Shown here: positions 1 to 11,516 of the stretch, piece after piece
Layout of the letters: each line of letters opens with the position of its first letter
Position numbering within the stretch: position 1 is the stretch's first letter
Assembly (NCBI GenBank): GCA_036346225.1
Contig: JARFIW010001750.1
Coordinates: 310,001-374,000 of the forward strand
From: Platerodrilus igneus
Lineage: Eukaryota > Arthropoda > Insecta > Coleoptera > Lycidae
Direction of reading: 5' to 3'
DNA length: 64,000 nucleotides
Program-made: the position numbers and the translations under genes
Notes under the pieces: generated by a model
Seen by the model: only the letters and a program-made list of their open reading frames with translations
What the model was told of the DNA's origin: nothing
The model's database searches: none

Positions 1-300
1 ATGTCATGGTGACGTTTATTAAATTATATGCTATGGTAAGGCTTAAGTAACGAATCGCTACCAACATGCCAGACCGCTACCTAATTGTGAGTTATGTCTT
101 GGTGACATTTATTAAATTATATGTTATGGTAAGGCTTAAGCAACGAATCGCTGCCAACATGCCAGACCGCTACCTAATTGTGAGTTATGTCATGGTGACG
201 TTTATTAAATTATATGTTATGGTAAGGCTTAAGCAACGAAACGCTACCAACATGCCAGACCGCTAACTAATTGTGAGTTATGCCATGGTGACATTTAGTT
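1..300. repeat. 93-bp tandem repeat, about 3.2 copies
   Basis: The unit beginning ATGTCATGGTGACG recurs at 1, 94, 187 and 280, so the period is exactly 93 bp, with only scattered substitutions. Because 93 is a multiple of three, a reading frame stays open through the repeat (66-266); I regard that as a by-product rather than a gene. The array abuts the 3' end of the LINE at about 308 and is cut by the window edge, so its true copy number is unknown. Confidence 0.95.
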
Positions 301-338
301 AACTGATTTTTATTTTTTTGTTTTGTTTTCGAACTTAC

Positions 339-644
339 TTAAAGTCGGTTTGACGCAGCTCTAAATTCTTGTCTATTCTGAGCTAGTCTAAAAAGGTCTG
401 CATACCCTTCACAACCTAAATCTCTAATAATTTGACTAATATAGCTTTGTCTAGGCCTTCCTACTCTATTTTTATTTGGTAGTCTATAATCTAAGACTTT
501 ACTAAATAGTCCCTCATGTCTTAACTGGTGCCCTAACATTCTATCTCTCCTGACCTTCAATTGTTTCCACATACAGTGTTCCTCACCTATCCTTCTATAA
601 ACTACCTCGTTTGTTACTCTATCTGTCCAACTAATCTTTAACAT
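339..644 (-). pseudogene. LINE ORF, C-terminal region
   Basis: This open stretch holds the tail typical of these LINE polyproteins: SWTDRVTNEVVYRRI, then RRDRMLGHQLRHE and VGRPRQSYISQII. That pattern (a W-D-V-N-V-R block followed by R-R-LGH-LRH and a GRPR box) follows the RT domain in many insect LINEs and is of unknown function. It is separated from the RT part (749-1758) by a frame break around 650-745. The stop at 339 is followed by a very short 3' UTR and the A-rich tail. Confidence 0.75.
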
Positions 645-748
645 TCTCCTATAACAGCAAGTTTCAAAAGCTTCTATCTTTTTCTTATCTACTTCTTTAA
701 TTGTCCAAGTCTCACTACCGTATAGTAGAACGCTCCATACGTACGACT

Positions 749-1758
749 TTAAGAAACTTTTTCTATTATCTGAACTAATACTATTAGTAAGTTTTTCTTT
801 TTTAAAAACATTTTTCTAGCTTGAGCTATTCTAGCTACTATATCCCTTCTGCTACGTCCAACCTTTGTAATTATACTACCTAAATAGCAAAATTCATCTA
901 CCTCGTCTAACTCGGTATTACCTATTTTTAATTTTGGTTTAGAACTAGGCTGTAACTCACTTGTCATTATCTTTGTCTTTACTGAGTTAATTCTCATACT
1001 ATAGTTACTCTGTAGTATCTCATCTAAAATATTTAAAAACTTTCCTAACTCTTTTCTAGACTCTGCTATAATGGCTATATCATCTGCAAAACGTAACATG
1101 TCTATTTTCTGTCCCTGTACACTAATACCTATCTCTTTTCTCTCTCTAGCTAAGTTTAAAGATTCCTCAATATAAACATTAAAAATCAAGGGAGACAGTA
1201 TACAACTGTCTAACACCATTTCTAATCTTAGCTTCCTTTTCTATTTCATCAAATCTAATTACTACGCTTTAGTTTTTATATAGACTGTAAATAATTTTTC
1301 TATTTCTATGAGAGATTCCTATTTTTTGCAAAACCCTGAACATAACAATCCAATTAACCCTATCAAATGCTTTTTCTAAATCTAAAAACGCGAAATGAGT
1401 CTTTTTATTTTTTGTAACCTTTTTTCGATAATTACCCTAATCATTGGTATCAGTTCTCTAGTCCCTCTGTCTTTACGAAAACCATATTGGTCTTTGCCTA
1501 AATAATTCTCAGTCAAAGCTTCTACTCTATTTTTAATTATTATTGTTAGTATTTTGGAAGTATGGGAAGTTAAAATAACCGTTCTAAAGTTCTCACACCT
1601 ATCAGCTCCTGACTTTTTTGGGATTGGGATAGTAATATTTTTTTCGAAATCTATTGGAACCTCACCTGTGTCATATATTACTTTTACTAGTTCATATAAT
1701 CTGTCTAAAGTTTTCTGACTTGCATATTTTATTAATTCTGCGAGAATATCGTCTATCC
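749..1758 (-). pseudogene. LINE reverse transcriptase core, frameshifted
   Basis: The RT core is split over frames. Between 1758 and 1220 one reads YGFRKDRGTRELI and FLDLEKAFDRVNW (finger and palm motif A, with the catalytic Asp). In 749-1219 come CILSPLIFNVYIEE, the remains of the usual RQGC-LSP block with RQGC changed to LDSC, and then MLRFADDIAII, the FADD catalytic box. EFCYLGSIITKVGRSRRDI is the post-palm thumb region. The altered RQGC block and the frame breaks show loss of function. Confidence 0.8.
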
Positions 1759-2604
1759 CTATGGCGCTTTATTTAGTTTAAGATTCCGAACAACTCTATC
1801 AAATTCCTCTCTTAATATTGAGAACCCTATTTCTACATCCTCTTGTTGGTCGTTCTCTAGCTCATCCATATCGTCTCCCTTATATAAATCCTCTAAATAT
1901 CTTTTCCATCTATCTGCTACTTCAACTTTATTTATTAGAAGCTCATTATTCTCGTTTCTAATACCATTATATTTTTTCCTATCTTCCCCAAAAAACTTTT
2001 TAACTGCCCTGTAAGCCCTGTCTGTCTTACCTACTCTCAAATCATCTTGTATTCCCTTACAGTTCTCCTCCATCCATTTATTTCTAGCTTTTCTACACTC
2101 ATGTACTATCTTATTTCTAACTGTATTATATTTTTGCTTACTTTCACTATCCACTTCTCTGAAAGGTTTAAGCTTTCTTCTATTCTCTATTAAATCAAAT
2201 ATCTCCTTTGTTACCCAGGGTTTTCTCGCTTCTATTTTTTTCTTACCTATAGTCTGTGTTGCTGTATCATGTACAGTCAGTTTTATTTCTTTCCATTTAT
2301 TTTCTACGTTCCCTCCTACAGCTATGTCTTTGCTCTTATTATCTAATACTTGTTTATATTTCTCTTTTACCCTAATACCATTAAGCTTACCTAGATCCCA
2401 TCCCTCTCTTTTAACTTTTCTCAATTTTTTTAATTTTAGTTTACACTTCATTTTAACTAAGTTATGATCGCTATCTATGTCAGCCCCTGGATAACTACCA
2501 CAGTTTTTAACTTGGTTTCTAAATCTTTGTTTAACTAAAATATAATCTATTTGGTATCTAGCCCTATCACCTGGCGCTTTCCAGGTATATCTTCTCCTAA
2601 CATG
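1759..2604 (-). pseudogene. LINE endonuclease end and linker
   Basis: Minus-strand reading from 2604 gives the end of the APE endonuclease, with YQIDYILV and SDHNLV, the latter carrying the conserved Asp-His pair of the catalytic centre. A basic linker follows, rich in Lys, Arg and Glu (1759-2451), leading to the RT domain. A stop codon TAA, consistent with a CAA to TAA change, separates this from the upstream endonuclease frame (2605-3348); the frame itself continues across it. Confidence 0.75.
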
Positions 2605-3348
2605 TTATTCGAATAGGGTGTTTACAGTTACTAATCTATGTTCCTGGCCAAACTCAACTAATCTTTCTCCTCTATCATTTCGTCTGCCATACCCAAATTT
2701 TCCTACCATTTTTCCCTCACTACCTTCTCCCACTGACGCATTAAAATCGCCCATAACTATTAAATTCTCATCTCCTTTTACTTTTCTCACTATACTATTT
2801 ATATCCTCGTATACCTTTTCTACTTCCTCATCCTCGTACTGAGTTGTTGGCATGTAAACCTGTACTAAAACAGTGTCTGTGGGTTTTGTACTCAATCTAA
2901 TCATAATTATTCTATCACTAAATTGTAAGTACTCTTTAACTTTATGCCCTACCCTTTTACCTAACACTATTCCTACGCCTGCCTGTGCATTATTTGAAGA
3001 AGTTGTAATTATTCTATAATTATCCTTCCAAAAGTCATTACTATCTGGCCATCTCACCTCACTAATACCTAAAATATCCAGCTTTTCCTTTCTTATTTCG
3101 ACTAATAAATTCGTTAACTTATCTACTCTAAGTAGTGACCTTACATTCCAAGTCCCTATCACTAAATCGAACTGTTGTTTTATATTCTTACGATGACGAG
3201 CCCCAAGTACCCCCTCCCGGAGATCCGAATGAGGGAGTATTTTACCTCCGGACAAGAATTTTACTTGTGAGCTCTCCATCATATGTATTTCGTGTTTTAG
3301 GCCATGCACATCTGGGAAATATTGTGATAGGCTCCCATATCTTTCCAC
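2605..3348 (-). pseudogene. LINE APE-type endonuclease domain
   Basis: About 247 codons are open. Motifs in order: GTWNVRSL (start of the exonuclease-endonuclease-phosphatase fold), LGISEVRW (Glu metal ligand), GVGIVLGKRV, VYMPT and IVMGDFNASVG (Asp/Asn catalytic pair). These are standard for the target-nicking endonuclease of APE-type LINEs. The N-terminal ~60 residues before GTWNVR look like leader read-through. The stop at 2605 appears to be a nonsense mutation because the domain continues in the same frame beyond it. Confidence 0.85.
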
Positions 3349-3679
3349 AACGCAGTTTTTACAGATTTTAGCAGAAAGGCGTATCCGTCACAGCCAGCCC
3401 CCAACAAGCTAGTAAATTATTGAGGATCGCCCGAGACCAACCGACCCTCCTCCAATATCTTTTAGCCAGCAAGCCTGCTGCCCCTTGCTGCGCCTTTTAA
3501 TCGCCTTTTACGATAAGCAGGCTTACTATAGTAGTATTCTTTATCCCCTACTATAGGAACTTGTAGAAGACCACAGTTCCTAAATAAATATAAAACTTTT
3601 TATCGTGAATTGATGTCTGTAGGAGTGTGCAACTAACCATACTTCTAACTATTAACTAACCGACCCATAACCACTCAGC

Positions 3680-4589
3680 ATGGAAATAAACAGCATTCAC
3701 GCATAAAACACCCTTCGAGCATTAATAGGCTTGTCCGACACCCTTTGAAAACAAAATAAAACCGTCCAAACATACAATATAGATAAAACCTCGGTATAAA
3801 AGGAGCACCAAGCTCTAAAGTAAATCCTTTATTTTTATTTCTCTTTTGAAAGTCGTCAAATTTCTTGAAGGAACCTAAGGATAGTGCAAAACGGAAGTCA
3901 TAGCAATACACAAATCCATCATCATTTCAAAAGTTTTGCAGGAATGCACTTTCTCTTGATCGAAAGTAGGATAACCTTAAGTACTTCTTCAAGCAAGCTT
4001 TTTCTCGTGCAGTTTTGATGCTAATAGCTCTGAAGCTTTTTGGATAGTCCTAAATCTTGTACAATTATTCAACTCATACTGCTGAAATCCCTTACGAACG
4101 GAATCATCTTCAATTTCGAAATTTTCGTCGTTCAGGCCACTTCAATCTTCATCACACTTATGTTCCTGTACTTCCAAAAAAGGTAATTCTGTGAAACTGG
4201 TACTGGGATTTCAGCTTAATGAGGCACTGGGCGTATAGCTAATGGTAAACTAAGATACTCTATTTTATATTTGTTTTTCTTGTTATATCTTGACGTTTTC
4301 ACTATATAAAAGTAGCAATCACTTTAGTGATTTCTTGATTCTTGCTAAATCATAGGTATACCAAAGGAAAATTTATCACGTAAACTCCCTACACACTGTT
4401 TGTACACTTTGTGGAGGGCCCATAATTTATTTTGATTACAAATTTTCGTTTTAAAATAGGCAAAATAGCTTGTCTGACAAATGTACTGATGTGTGCCCTT
4501 TGACTGGGAATGGTAAAGCTGCCACATGCATAGCAAAACGAATCGGGACTGTTTAAACACTTACGACGCGAACAAGCAGAGGCAGACAT
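3680..4589 (-). pseudogene. Decayed copy of a widespread invertebrate Cys-rich repeated gene
   Basis: Read on minus from 4589: RRKCLNSPDSFCYACG, then a frame change into YFAYFKTKICNQNKLWALHK and FGIPMI, a TAG where a Trp is expected, SDCYFYIVKTSRYNKKNKY, SLPLAIRPVPH and AEIPVP. This succession (Cys-x2-Cys box, IPMI-W, DCYF, SAIRPVPH, EIPVP) matches from memory a multi-copy family of uncharacterised proteins in arthropods and cnidarians that behaves like a mobile-element gene. At least four stops and two frameshifts are present. The region 3680-3910 (VYCYDF and beyond) probably continues it but is too decayed to align with confidence. Confidence 0.55.
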
Positions 4590-4599
4590 AAGTAAAGGT

Positions 4600-6600
4600 T
4601 TCAGTTTATATAGAAATAAAAACTAAACACTACTAACCTTGTTTACAAACAAGAACTCGGACTTCACGTCGAAATGCGCTTCACTATTTCAGAGCGACAC
4701 ATAACGTCTCACTATAGTATCTTAGACGTAATTGAACTAGTGTAGCCAAATATGCACCTGTCTCTGCATTCCTACGGCGTCTTTAACCAGTAACCAGTTT
4801 TCCTTTTATTTTGCTTTATATGCGCATACGACATATGACTTTCTAAACAAAGAAAGGGGTATCCTGTAATTTAAAAAGTTGACGTAATAGACAAAAGCTG
4901 CATTTTTTATCCAGAGGTCAAAAGTTAGTCAAAAACAAGGTCTAAGACAACGAAATGACCGTTCCTTTGTGTTATTTATCAGGATAAAATGCTCGTCGAG
5001 ATCACTCAGCTCTATTATTTTAATTGCAGCTCCCACTCTTTCATTCAATACTTTCACTGAACAAAATGGATTATTTTACTAACTTTCACACCGCCACCTG
5101 TTTCTTTCAACCAAACCCAACATATGCGACTACGTGCGGTCAGACTATTATTTATTTTTCTGACATTATTACCGTTCATTTTTAGCACCCCTTGTGCAAC
5201 AGCGATAATCAAGCTTTCATTTAAGAATAAATTACTAGCACTGGTTTTATTTTAAAGTCCACCTCACAAAATATACAAAATTATTTTGCATATAGGATAT
5301 ATTCCTTAATAGATAAATTCCTCACAAAATAACAATACTAATTAATAATCATCAGGTCATTATAATTGTACGCAACTGAACGCATGGGTCTCTTGTGACT
5401 TCCAAATTCCAGGCTTCCCCGTTTGCGCGTTGTCCGACATATAGCTTTACGAAATTCCTTCGACAAACTTGTATACAAGAATTAGAAAGTGCCATTCACG
5501 ATTAATTGTAATTAAATGAAGTTTACATTACTGCTGCTCGTAATTAATCATTTGGGAATTTAATTAATAATCATTTACACTTTTGCAGAAGCAATTAATT
5601 ATTGCCGTAATTTGCAACCGTAATTTTAACATATACCTTTGGATTTCTACTCAGCGTTTGCCAGCTATGTTTTTTTTCAAAAGCAAAATAATAACATTAC
5701 ATAGCTTGTTCATCAAAATCATATGAACTGGTACTGCTTTGCTTTAGTTTCGGAAACATTGAAGTAGGCACATTTCTGTTTGGTCTAATCACACTGGAAG
5801 AGTGTGGATTCATCAGCTAGTAAAATAGGTAGACAGAGTCAGCTTAAAACATATGTCTCTGTTGGTTGGGTTATTCATTTTCATTATAAAACCTTTCTAT
5901 AGAATCAGATAAGGTTGATATAAAGCTCACCCTCTTTCGTCTTTTACTAGAACACGAAAAGGCTTTATTAAAGCTGAAATATCAATTAAGCAAATATTCT
6001 GAATTTAAGGGATTCCTGGAGATAACTTGGTTATATCTAAATCCTATTTTAAATGCATGTATTTATCCTTTATATTAATTCAACCTCTTTACCTGACACT
6101 TACTTTTTCTGCAACGTAGTACATTTCCAAATTATGTAAACGGACCATTAAATTTTCTGCATTTTGTATACAGATCGATATACATGTCATGGTTGTGTTT
6201 ATCTTGTTTATTGATGTTATTAATATTGAGACTCTTTCTTCAATGTAGTGGAGAGAGCAGAACATACAATGTCATCTACATATTTCACTTATAATGGGAT
6301 GTCGTAATGTAGCTGATCTATGATAGGATATTTATAGCAATGTGGACATGATGGGTGACAGTGGTGTACCAAACAGTTGGAGAAATAAAAGACAAAATAA
6401 ATTGTTACGGTATACCGTGTGAGTAGAGGATAATTGAGAGTTCCACTGCCTCATTTCCACCAGAATCCTCATTTCTACACACATCTGGACCAAATTTACA
6501 TGTAAATTCCCATAAGGTGAAAATGAGGAGGATGAATCTTCTCCTTGTTCCCCCTTGCTCTCCGCCTTGCTCGGACACCTAACAACCATTTTGATTACGT
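4600..6600. other. No recognisable gene
   Basis: AT-rich sequence with stops in all frames at short intervals. The longest open stretches (for example 6332-6589 on minus) show no domain, no conserved motif and no codon pattern, so I do not call them. Confidence 0.5.
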
Positions 6601-6639
6601 CACACCCGCATTCTTTTCACCCGCGAGATAAATCTTTCT

Positions 6640-7880
6640 CTACATTTCCACCCACGAGATAAATCTATCTTGTTTGGTATTAATTAATATTAGATTTTTC
6701 TCAGCTACCCGAATTTCTAGAAATTTTTTAGATAGCATCATCCCCCAGAGAACTACCCCAATTTAAAGATTTTTTACCGCTAACATTCTGAACCAAATAG
6801 TTTTCTTCGACTAGCCATTTCCACCCACGAGATAAATGTACATTGTTTGGTATCAATTAATATTAGAATTTTCTCAGCTACCTGAATTTCTAGGAATTTT
6901 TCAGATAGAATCATCCCCCAGGGAGCTACCCTCATTTTAAGATTTTTTACCAGCAGCGATTTCTGACCGTCCTTATAAATTTTTTTAGCCATGCGATACA
7001 TCAAATTAGTGTAGAATATTACGTACAATCCGAATCTGTAAACAGATTTAGAATAGGACCACTCTTTACAAAGTTACACACATACCTTCTTGTGAGCATA
7101 CCGCCACTGTATCACTACTCGCTTTTAATGTCATACCATACTTTCTATCTTGTTTAGCTCATCTTTCGAGATAAATATATTTTGTTTGGTATCAAGTAAT
7201 ATTAAATTTTTCTCAGCTACCCGAATCTCTAGGAATTTTTTAGATAGCATCATCTCCCAGGGAGCTACCTCATTTTAAGATTTTTTGCTGGTAGCGATTT
7301 TTGACAATGCTTATAAATTTTTTATTCATGTGATGCATCAAATTAGTCTGGAATTTTATGCAGAATCCGAATCTGCAAACAGATTTGATTTAGGACCGCT
7401 TCTTACAAAGTTACTCAAAGTTACACGCAGTTATCTGCGAGATAAATCTTTCTCCACATTTCCACCCACGAGATAAATCTATATTGTTTGGTATCAATTA
7501 ATATTAAATTTTTTTCAGCTATCCGAATTTCTAGAAATTTTTCAGATAGCATCATCCCCCAGGGAGCTACCCCAATTTTAAGATTTTTGCACCGCTAACA
7601 TTCTGAACCAAAATAGTTTTCTTCGTCTAACCAATGCATCTTTCGAGATAAACCTATCTTGTTTGGTATCAATTAATATTAGAATTTTCTCACCTACCCA
7701 AATCTCTTTAAAAAATTTTCAGATAGCATCATCCCCCAGGGAGCTACCCCCATTTTAAGATTTTTTTACCGACAGCGATTTCTGACCGTCCTTATAAATT
7801 TTCTTAACCATGCGATATATCAAATTAGTCTAGAATTTTATGCAGAATCCAAATATCTAAATAGATATAAAATCGGACCA
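6640..7880 (+). repeat. Local repeat family, five imperfect copies
   Basis: A unit beginning GAGATAAATCTATCTTGTTT, followed by a stretch with GGTATCAATTAATATTAGA, TTTTCTCAGCTACC, a variant of TCCCCCAGGGAGCTACC and TTTTAAGATTTTTTACC, occurs near 6656, 6829, 7167, 7470 and 7645. Copies differ in length and diverge by substitutions and indels. Two of them end in AATAGTTTTCTTCGACTA, which also occurs alone near 22671 and 22838. There is no coding potential. It may be a decayed satellite or a non-autonomous element with serial insertions. Confidence 0.8.
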
Positions 7881-8049
7881 CCCCTTACCAATTTACACAC
7901 ATACACGCCCTCTACATTATAACTTTCCTGCAGCTCATAACCCTAAAAGAAAATCTAAAAACCATTCTTAAAACTTCTATTACAGTCAATTTTTACTAAT
8001 ACAGTTTAAATTTTGTAAACCACATTTCTAAATACATATTCACAATTTT

Positions 8050-8875
8050 TATTCTTAACCTAGAACGCCTCACATCGGCTTATACCTATTAATATTTATT
8101 TCTAAATAGAGCACCTTTTCCAAATACCAACCGGCCCCAGGTGTTTCAAATTCCTCTGATTTTGTTCTTATGGTTTCGCTTAAGACCTCGTACATATTTT
8201 CCAGATTACTAGAAGACGTTATAACCATATTTTTTGTGTTAAAGTATTTCACATCGGTAGTCTCTTTTCCCATTTTTGTGTAGACGCCGTAGGGTTCGCA
8301 ATAGACTTTTATTGTTGTATGTTGTGTTCTTTTTCATTAAGTAATCGATTAAACCGCTCTTTCTGCTTCCAAAGAATCTCGGACACTCCATCATCGACAC
8401 TGGCGTTCTTTATGCGATAGCTATCCATACGGTTGTTAAACGCTGTGCTAACTATTTCTAATCCATCTTCGCCAATAGCGGTAACTGTTGTATTTTTATG
8501 TCTGTTGCTTCTCAAGTGTGCGGCATAGGTAGTCTTTTCCATTTCGAAATCACATACTTTACACATAATTCGTGGTTGTAACGTACAAGACCTTTTAACA
8601 GCTGTCGAAGCTGAACCTTTACGGCTTAATGACATACCATGCTGTTTTTTCTTGTGTCGCAGTAAGTTGTCCATTCTCGTAAAAGCGATACCGCAAGACA
8701 CACAGTTTAAGTACTTTGCTGCTGACGGAAGTATAAGCTTAACCGTGGACGATGTTACACCACAACATTTGTTCTGGTGCCGTTTGAGAGCATTTTTACA
8801 GGTATAGGAAGCACCGCAAGAGTTGCATTTAAAAACGTTTGCAAGTATCATTTTAGTACAAAACAAAATCCGCAC
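8050..8875 (-). pseudogene. pPolB copy A: zinc-finger N-terminus of a Polinton-type DNA polymerase gene
   Basis: The 188-codon frame 8309-8875 carries three C2H2-like fingers: FKCNSCGASYTCKNALKRH, LNCVSCGIAFTRMDNLLRH and MCKVCDFEMEKTTYAAHLR. It then reads AFNNRMDSYRI, a block that in the pPolB genes of invertebrate Polinton/adinto-like elements precedes the polymerase. After one frameshift near 8310 the reading resumes (8070-8273) with VKYFNTKN, a decayed ERDSGW-like block (GAGWYLEKV) and ININRYKPM, colinear with copies B, C and D elsewhere in this window. It stops at a TGA just where copy D also has TGA. Only the N-terminal third is present. Confidence 0.65.
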
Positions 8876-8999
8876 TATAGGACTTTGGTTAAACTTGTAA
8901 GCGAACTAACTTATAACTATAGAGTTTACTATTGCGTACCTGCTTTATGTACCCTATAGAATACAAACCGAAGGTTTCCGAAGACGGCCGAACGAAGTT

Positions 9000-10380
9000 G
9001 AGGATTCAGCGGGGAACTAAATGATATCATCTTTTGCCAATCGTTGCTACTGGTCCAGTACATTTAGCACCAATGCATGCGCCCGATTCGCATCGTTCAT
9101 GCTGCGAATGCAGTTAGTAGAAACACCGGAAACGTCTTTCATGTTACACGGATCAACAATCGCATCGCGTGCATATTAAAAATACAAAAGAGTGGTAGCT
9201 CACGCACACAAATTGGCTGCAAGTCGTGTGATAGAAGATGCATGCTACTATAAACAAAAACTTAATAAAACACTTTAAACCTTTACTAAGGGAATACCAA
9301 ACTTGTTGTCTACAGAATACTTACTAATAAAGCAATTTATTTAAATAACTTCTACGTCATATTTTCGGAATGGCAGGCTTAAATATTTTCTTTAGAAACA
9401 ATCGAAGATTGCCGAAGACACTCGAAGAGTGCACAAACGAGGTCACTTAACCAATTAGCATTAATACCGAGTATTCTGTTCTTTCGTAGGTTGCTCATTT
9501 CCTAGAACCAAATCTTCCGCATAGCGGTCGGTAGCATGTAATGATTTCTAGAACCGGCAAGTACTCGATATCGCCCAAATAGAGAATTAGATACTCGATG
9601 TCTGTCAACTTCCGATTCCCTCGTAAAAAGTAGAAAAAACTCGGTCAATCATCCATCTAACTTATATCTCGACCCGCTCCCGTTCTGATAATTTTCAAAC
9701 ATTTTTCAAACGACAATGGTCTCAGGATTTTTAAACCTCCGAGAGATCTATAAGTCGTGATCAATTACACGTTCGAGCTACCCGTAAACTAACATATTTT
9801 ATAGTAACAGTGCGCTGTATAATACATGCATACCCCTTCTCTGCGCTACTGCTATTCTTGTAGTTGCTTGATAAAGTCAGTCGCTTTTTTTTACTGCTAG
9901 GACCGCTGCAAAGCACCATTCTATACTTTCTTTAAAACTATAGCACATCGCGCACTTTTGTGTCGGATAATTAAATTTTGCTCATATAGGCTTTTACACT
10001 TTCGCATATTTAAACATCTAATACGATCGATTAACCACTTTCGATTATTCTAACGGGAACCGCCATACATTCAGCTGCACCGTTCTTTTTGAATCCAACG
10101 ATCCGATGGGCTTCCACACACTAACACCTAACGTATCTTTCCTACTATTTGTTAAACAAAAACCACCAGCATCACCATGTCCGTATGTGGACGTAAGCAG
10201 ATGTTTGTGGATATGTACGAGAATATGTAACCATATACATTAATCAGTCTAAGCTATTTTATTTAGTCCAAGAAAACTATTATTTTTCTAAACTACAATT
10301 ACTAATCACCTTTATAGGTTTAACATTTCTACCATTTTCCAATGACTGGTGCTACGTACATGGAAACTTTAATTTCTTAT
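9000..10380. other. No confident gene; possible minus-strand coding remnant at 9027-9175
   Basis: Most of this interval is AT-rich and closed in all frames. On minus, 9175-9027 reads a short open stretch with DPCNMKDVSGVSTN and DANRAHALVLNVLDQ before a stop. It has coding-like composition and lies just upstream of the zinc-finger ORF, so it may be the end of another gene of the same virus-like element. I do not recognise it. Confidence 0.3.
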
Positions 10381-10382
10381 TG

Positions 10383-10452
10383 GAGAGAATCCTTATTCTC
10401 CCACGCACTGTTACGTTGTTGCATGCCCACCCCTTTTGGGAATATATGCTCG
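10383..10452. repeat. 65-70 bp hairpin-bearing repeat, copy 1
   Basis: This segment is shared with 11849-11915: GAGAATCCTTATTCTC, then CGTTGTTGCATG and CTTTTGGGAATATA. The first part can fold as a 6-bp stem with a 4-nt loop (GAGAAT / ATTCTC). On the minus strand it follows the stop of the pPolB C-terminal fragment; copy 2 overlaps the 3' end of the 141-codon gene. It could be a shared 3' end or processing signal, or simply a local duplication. Confidence 0.7.
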
Positions 10453-10476
10453 TTATAGGTTGTAGCACCCTCGGTT

Positions 10477-10668
10477 TTACTTAACTACACTTCGTGAGAC
10501 CCCTTTAATCTTTTTAATCGTGTCTTTCTCGCTTACAATACAGTAGGACTTGGCTTTTGTACCAACGAATTCTAATACTAGACCCCCATTAAATTTGTCT
10601 TTAAATTTCCCTACAACTTTTTTGTTGACAGGTGGTATATTGTATTTATTATCCGCGGGGTAGTCACT
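10477..10668 (-). pseudogene. pPolB copy E: C-terminal fragment
   Basis: The minus frame starting with SDYPADNKYNIPPVNKKV and continuing FVGTKAKSY, IKKIKGVSRSVVK is open for 64 codons to a TAA. It is colinear with the C-terminal part of copy D (TLDYP, YRIPLVNKKVLG, DFIGL, IKAIKRYVVK), which lies after the polymerase DTD motif. No start codon and no upstream polymerase sequence is adjacent, so this is an isolated fragment. It is more intact than its neighbours, having no internal stop. Confidence 0.7.
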
Positions 10669-10669
10669 C

Positions 10670-10765
10670 TTTTAAGATAAATATATCTTTTTTGGTATCA
10701 ACTAATATTAGATTTTTCTAGGGAGCCCAAATCTGTAAATAGATTTTAAATAGGGTCACCCCATA
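10670..10765 (+). repeat. Outlying copy of the 6.6-7.9 kb repeat
   Basis: AAGATAAATATATCTTTTTTGG followed by a TATCAACTAATATTAGATTT block and CCAAATCTGTAAATAGATTT matches the unit repeated at 6.6-7.9 kb, including its distal part. It starts directly at the upstream edge of pPolB copy E. Confidence 0.7.
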
Positions 10766-11269
10766 CAAATTTATGCCTTTTAAAGACCCAAACCTCTCAT
10801 TTTTGCCCATCTTTATTTAATTCCATCTTTAGAACCTTTTTTCGCTACCCAAGGCATATGCTTTAACCATCTATTTCCCGAGAAATCTAAAAGCGCTGTG
10901 TTCCACGAACACCACGTGGAGATAACACGTATACTCTGTCAACCAGGATAGAAGCAGGAAGGATTTGGATGGTGAGCGAGGAACTTAAAAATTATGGAAT
11001 CTTAAAACTAATTTATACAATAGATTTACAAAATCTATACAACTATCTTAGACCTATATCTTTATGACCCCCGTGCGTAGATTGATATGCTTCCAGGATG
11101 ACGTTACGCTAGTCATCTTCGCTCGATAAACTAATTTTATTAATTATCTGCGTGTACAAATCGTGTTTCTTTTTACTCCGGATACATACGCCAGCAAGTA
11201 CTCCATACCAAATAAAGTATTAGATGCTTGGTGACTGTTAACATCCGCTTCCCTCGTGTACATCCAGAC

Positions 11270-11375
11270 ACATCCCAGCCCATGTGCACCCCTGACCATG
11301 CGCACCCCTGCCCGTGCACACCCCCTGCTCATGCAAATTCCAACCCATGCGCACCCCTTTCTGTGCGACTGCTAT
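11270..11375. repeat. Short degenerate GC-rich repeat
   Basis: About six imperfect units of the type CCATGCGCACCCCTG, 16-18 bp apart, in otherwise AT-rich DNA. The minus-strand ORF over it (11144-11332) is only a by-product of the repeat. Confidence 0.6.
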
Positions 11376-11379
11376 TTCG

Positions 11380-11465
11380 TGGTGACGTCATAGCCTTTTA
11401 TAAATAAAGAACAATGTAATACTATTCTAAAATGTTTATTCTGACATTATACATAACAAAGTTTA
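11380..11465. repeat. Half copy of the palindromic element seen at 23.1-23.9 kb
   Basis: GTGGTGACGTCATAGCC, TTTTATAAATAAAGAACAATG, TAATACTATTCTAAAA and ATTCTGACATTATACATAAC match one arm plus the central loop of the two long palindromes at 23088-23335 and 23620-23884. Only one arm is present here. It lies about 50 bp past the stop of the minus-strand ORF 11517-11846. Confidence 0.8.
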
Positions 11466-11516
11466 AAATATTTAACACCAAGCATGGAGTCATTTAAACT
11501 TAATTTTAATACAAAG

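Larger units (their letters stand above)
308..3545 (-). mobile_element. Decayed non-LTR retrotransposon (LINE) with APE-type endonuclease and reverse transcriptase
   Basis: Read on the minus strand, the element runs from a leader near 3545 through endonuclease, linker, reverse transcriptase and a Cys/His-poor tail, and ends in an A-rich tail (T-rich on plus, 308-330). The domain order endonuclease-RT is that of APE-type LINEs; the sequence style resembles the RTE/CR1-like elements often mis-annotated as craniofacial development protein 2, but I cannot fix the clade. The single reading frame is broken by at least one nonsense codon and several frameshifts, so this copy is dead. Confidence 0.85.

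Noticed and set aside
66..266. 66-codon ORF in the first tandem repeat
   Set aside because: It is only the 93-bp unit read three times; 93 being a multiple of three keeps it open.
11144..11332. Minus-strand 62-codon ORF
   Set aside because: It lies on a degenerate GC-rich short repeat and has no motif.
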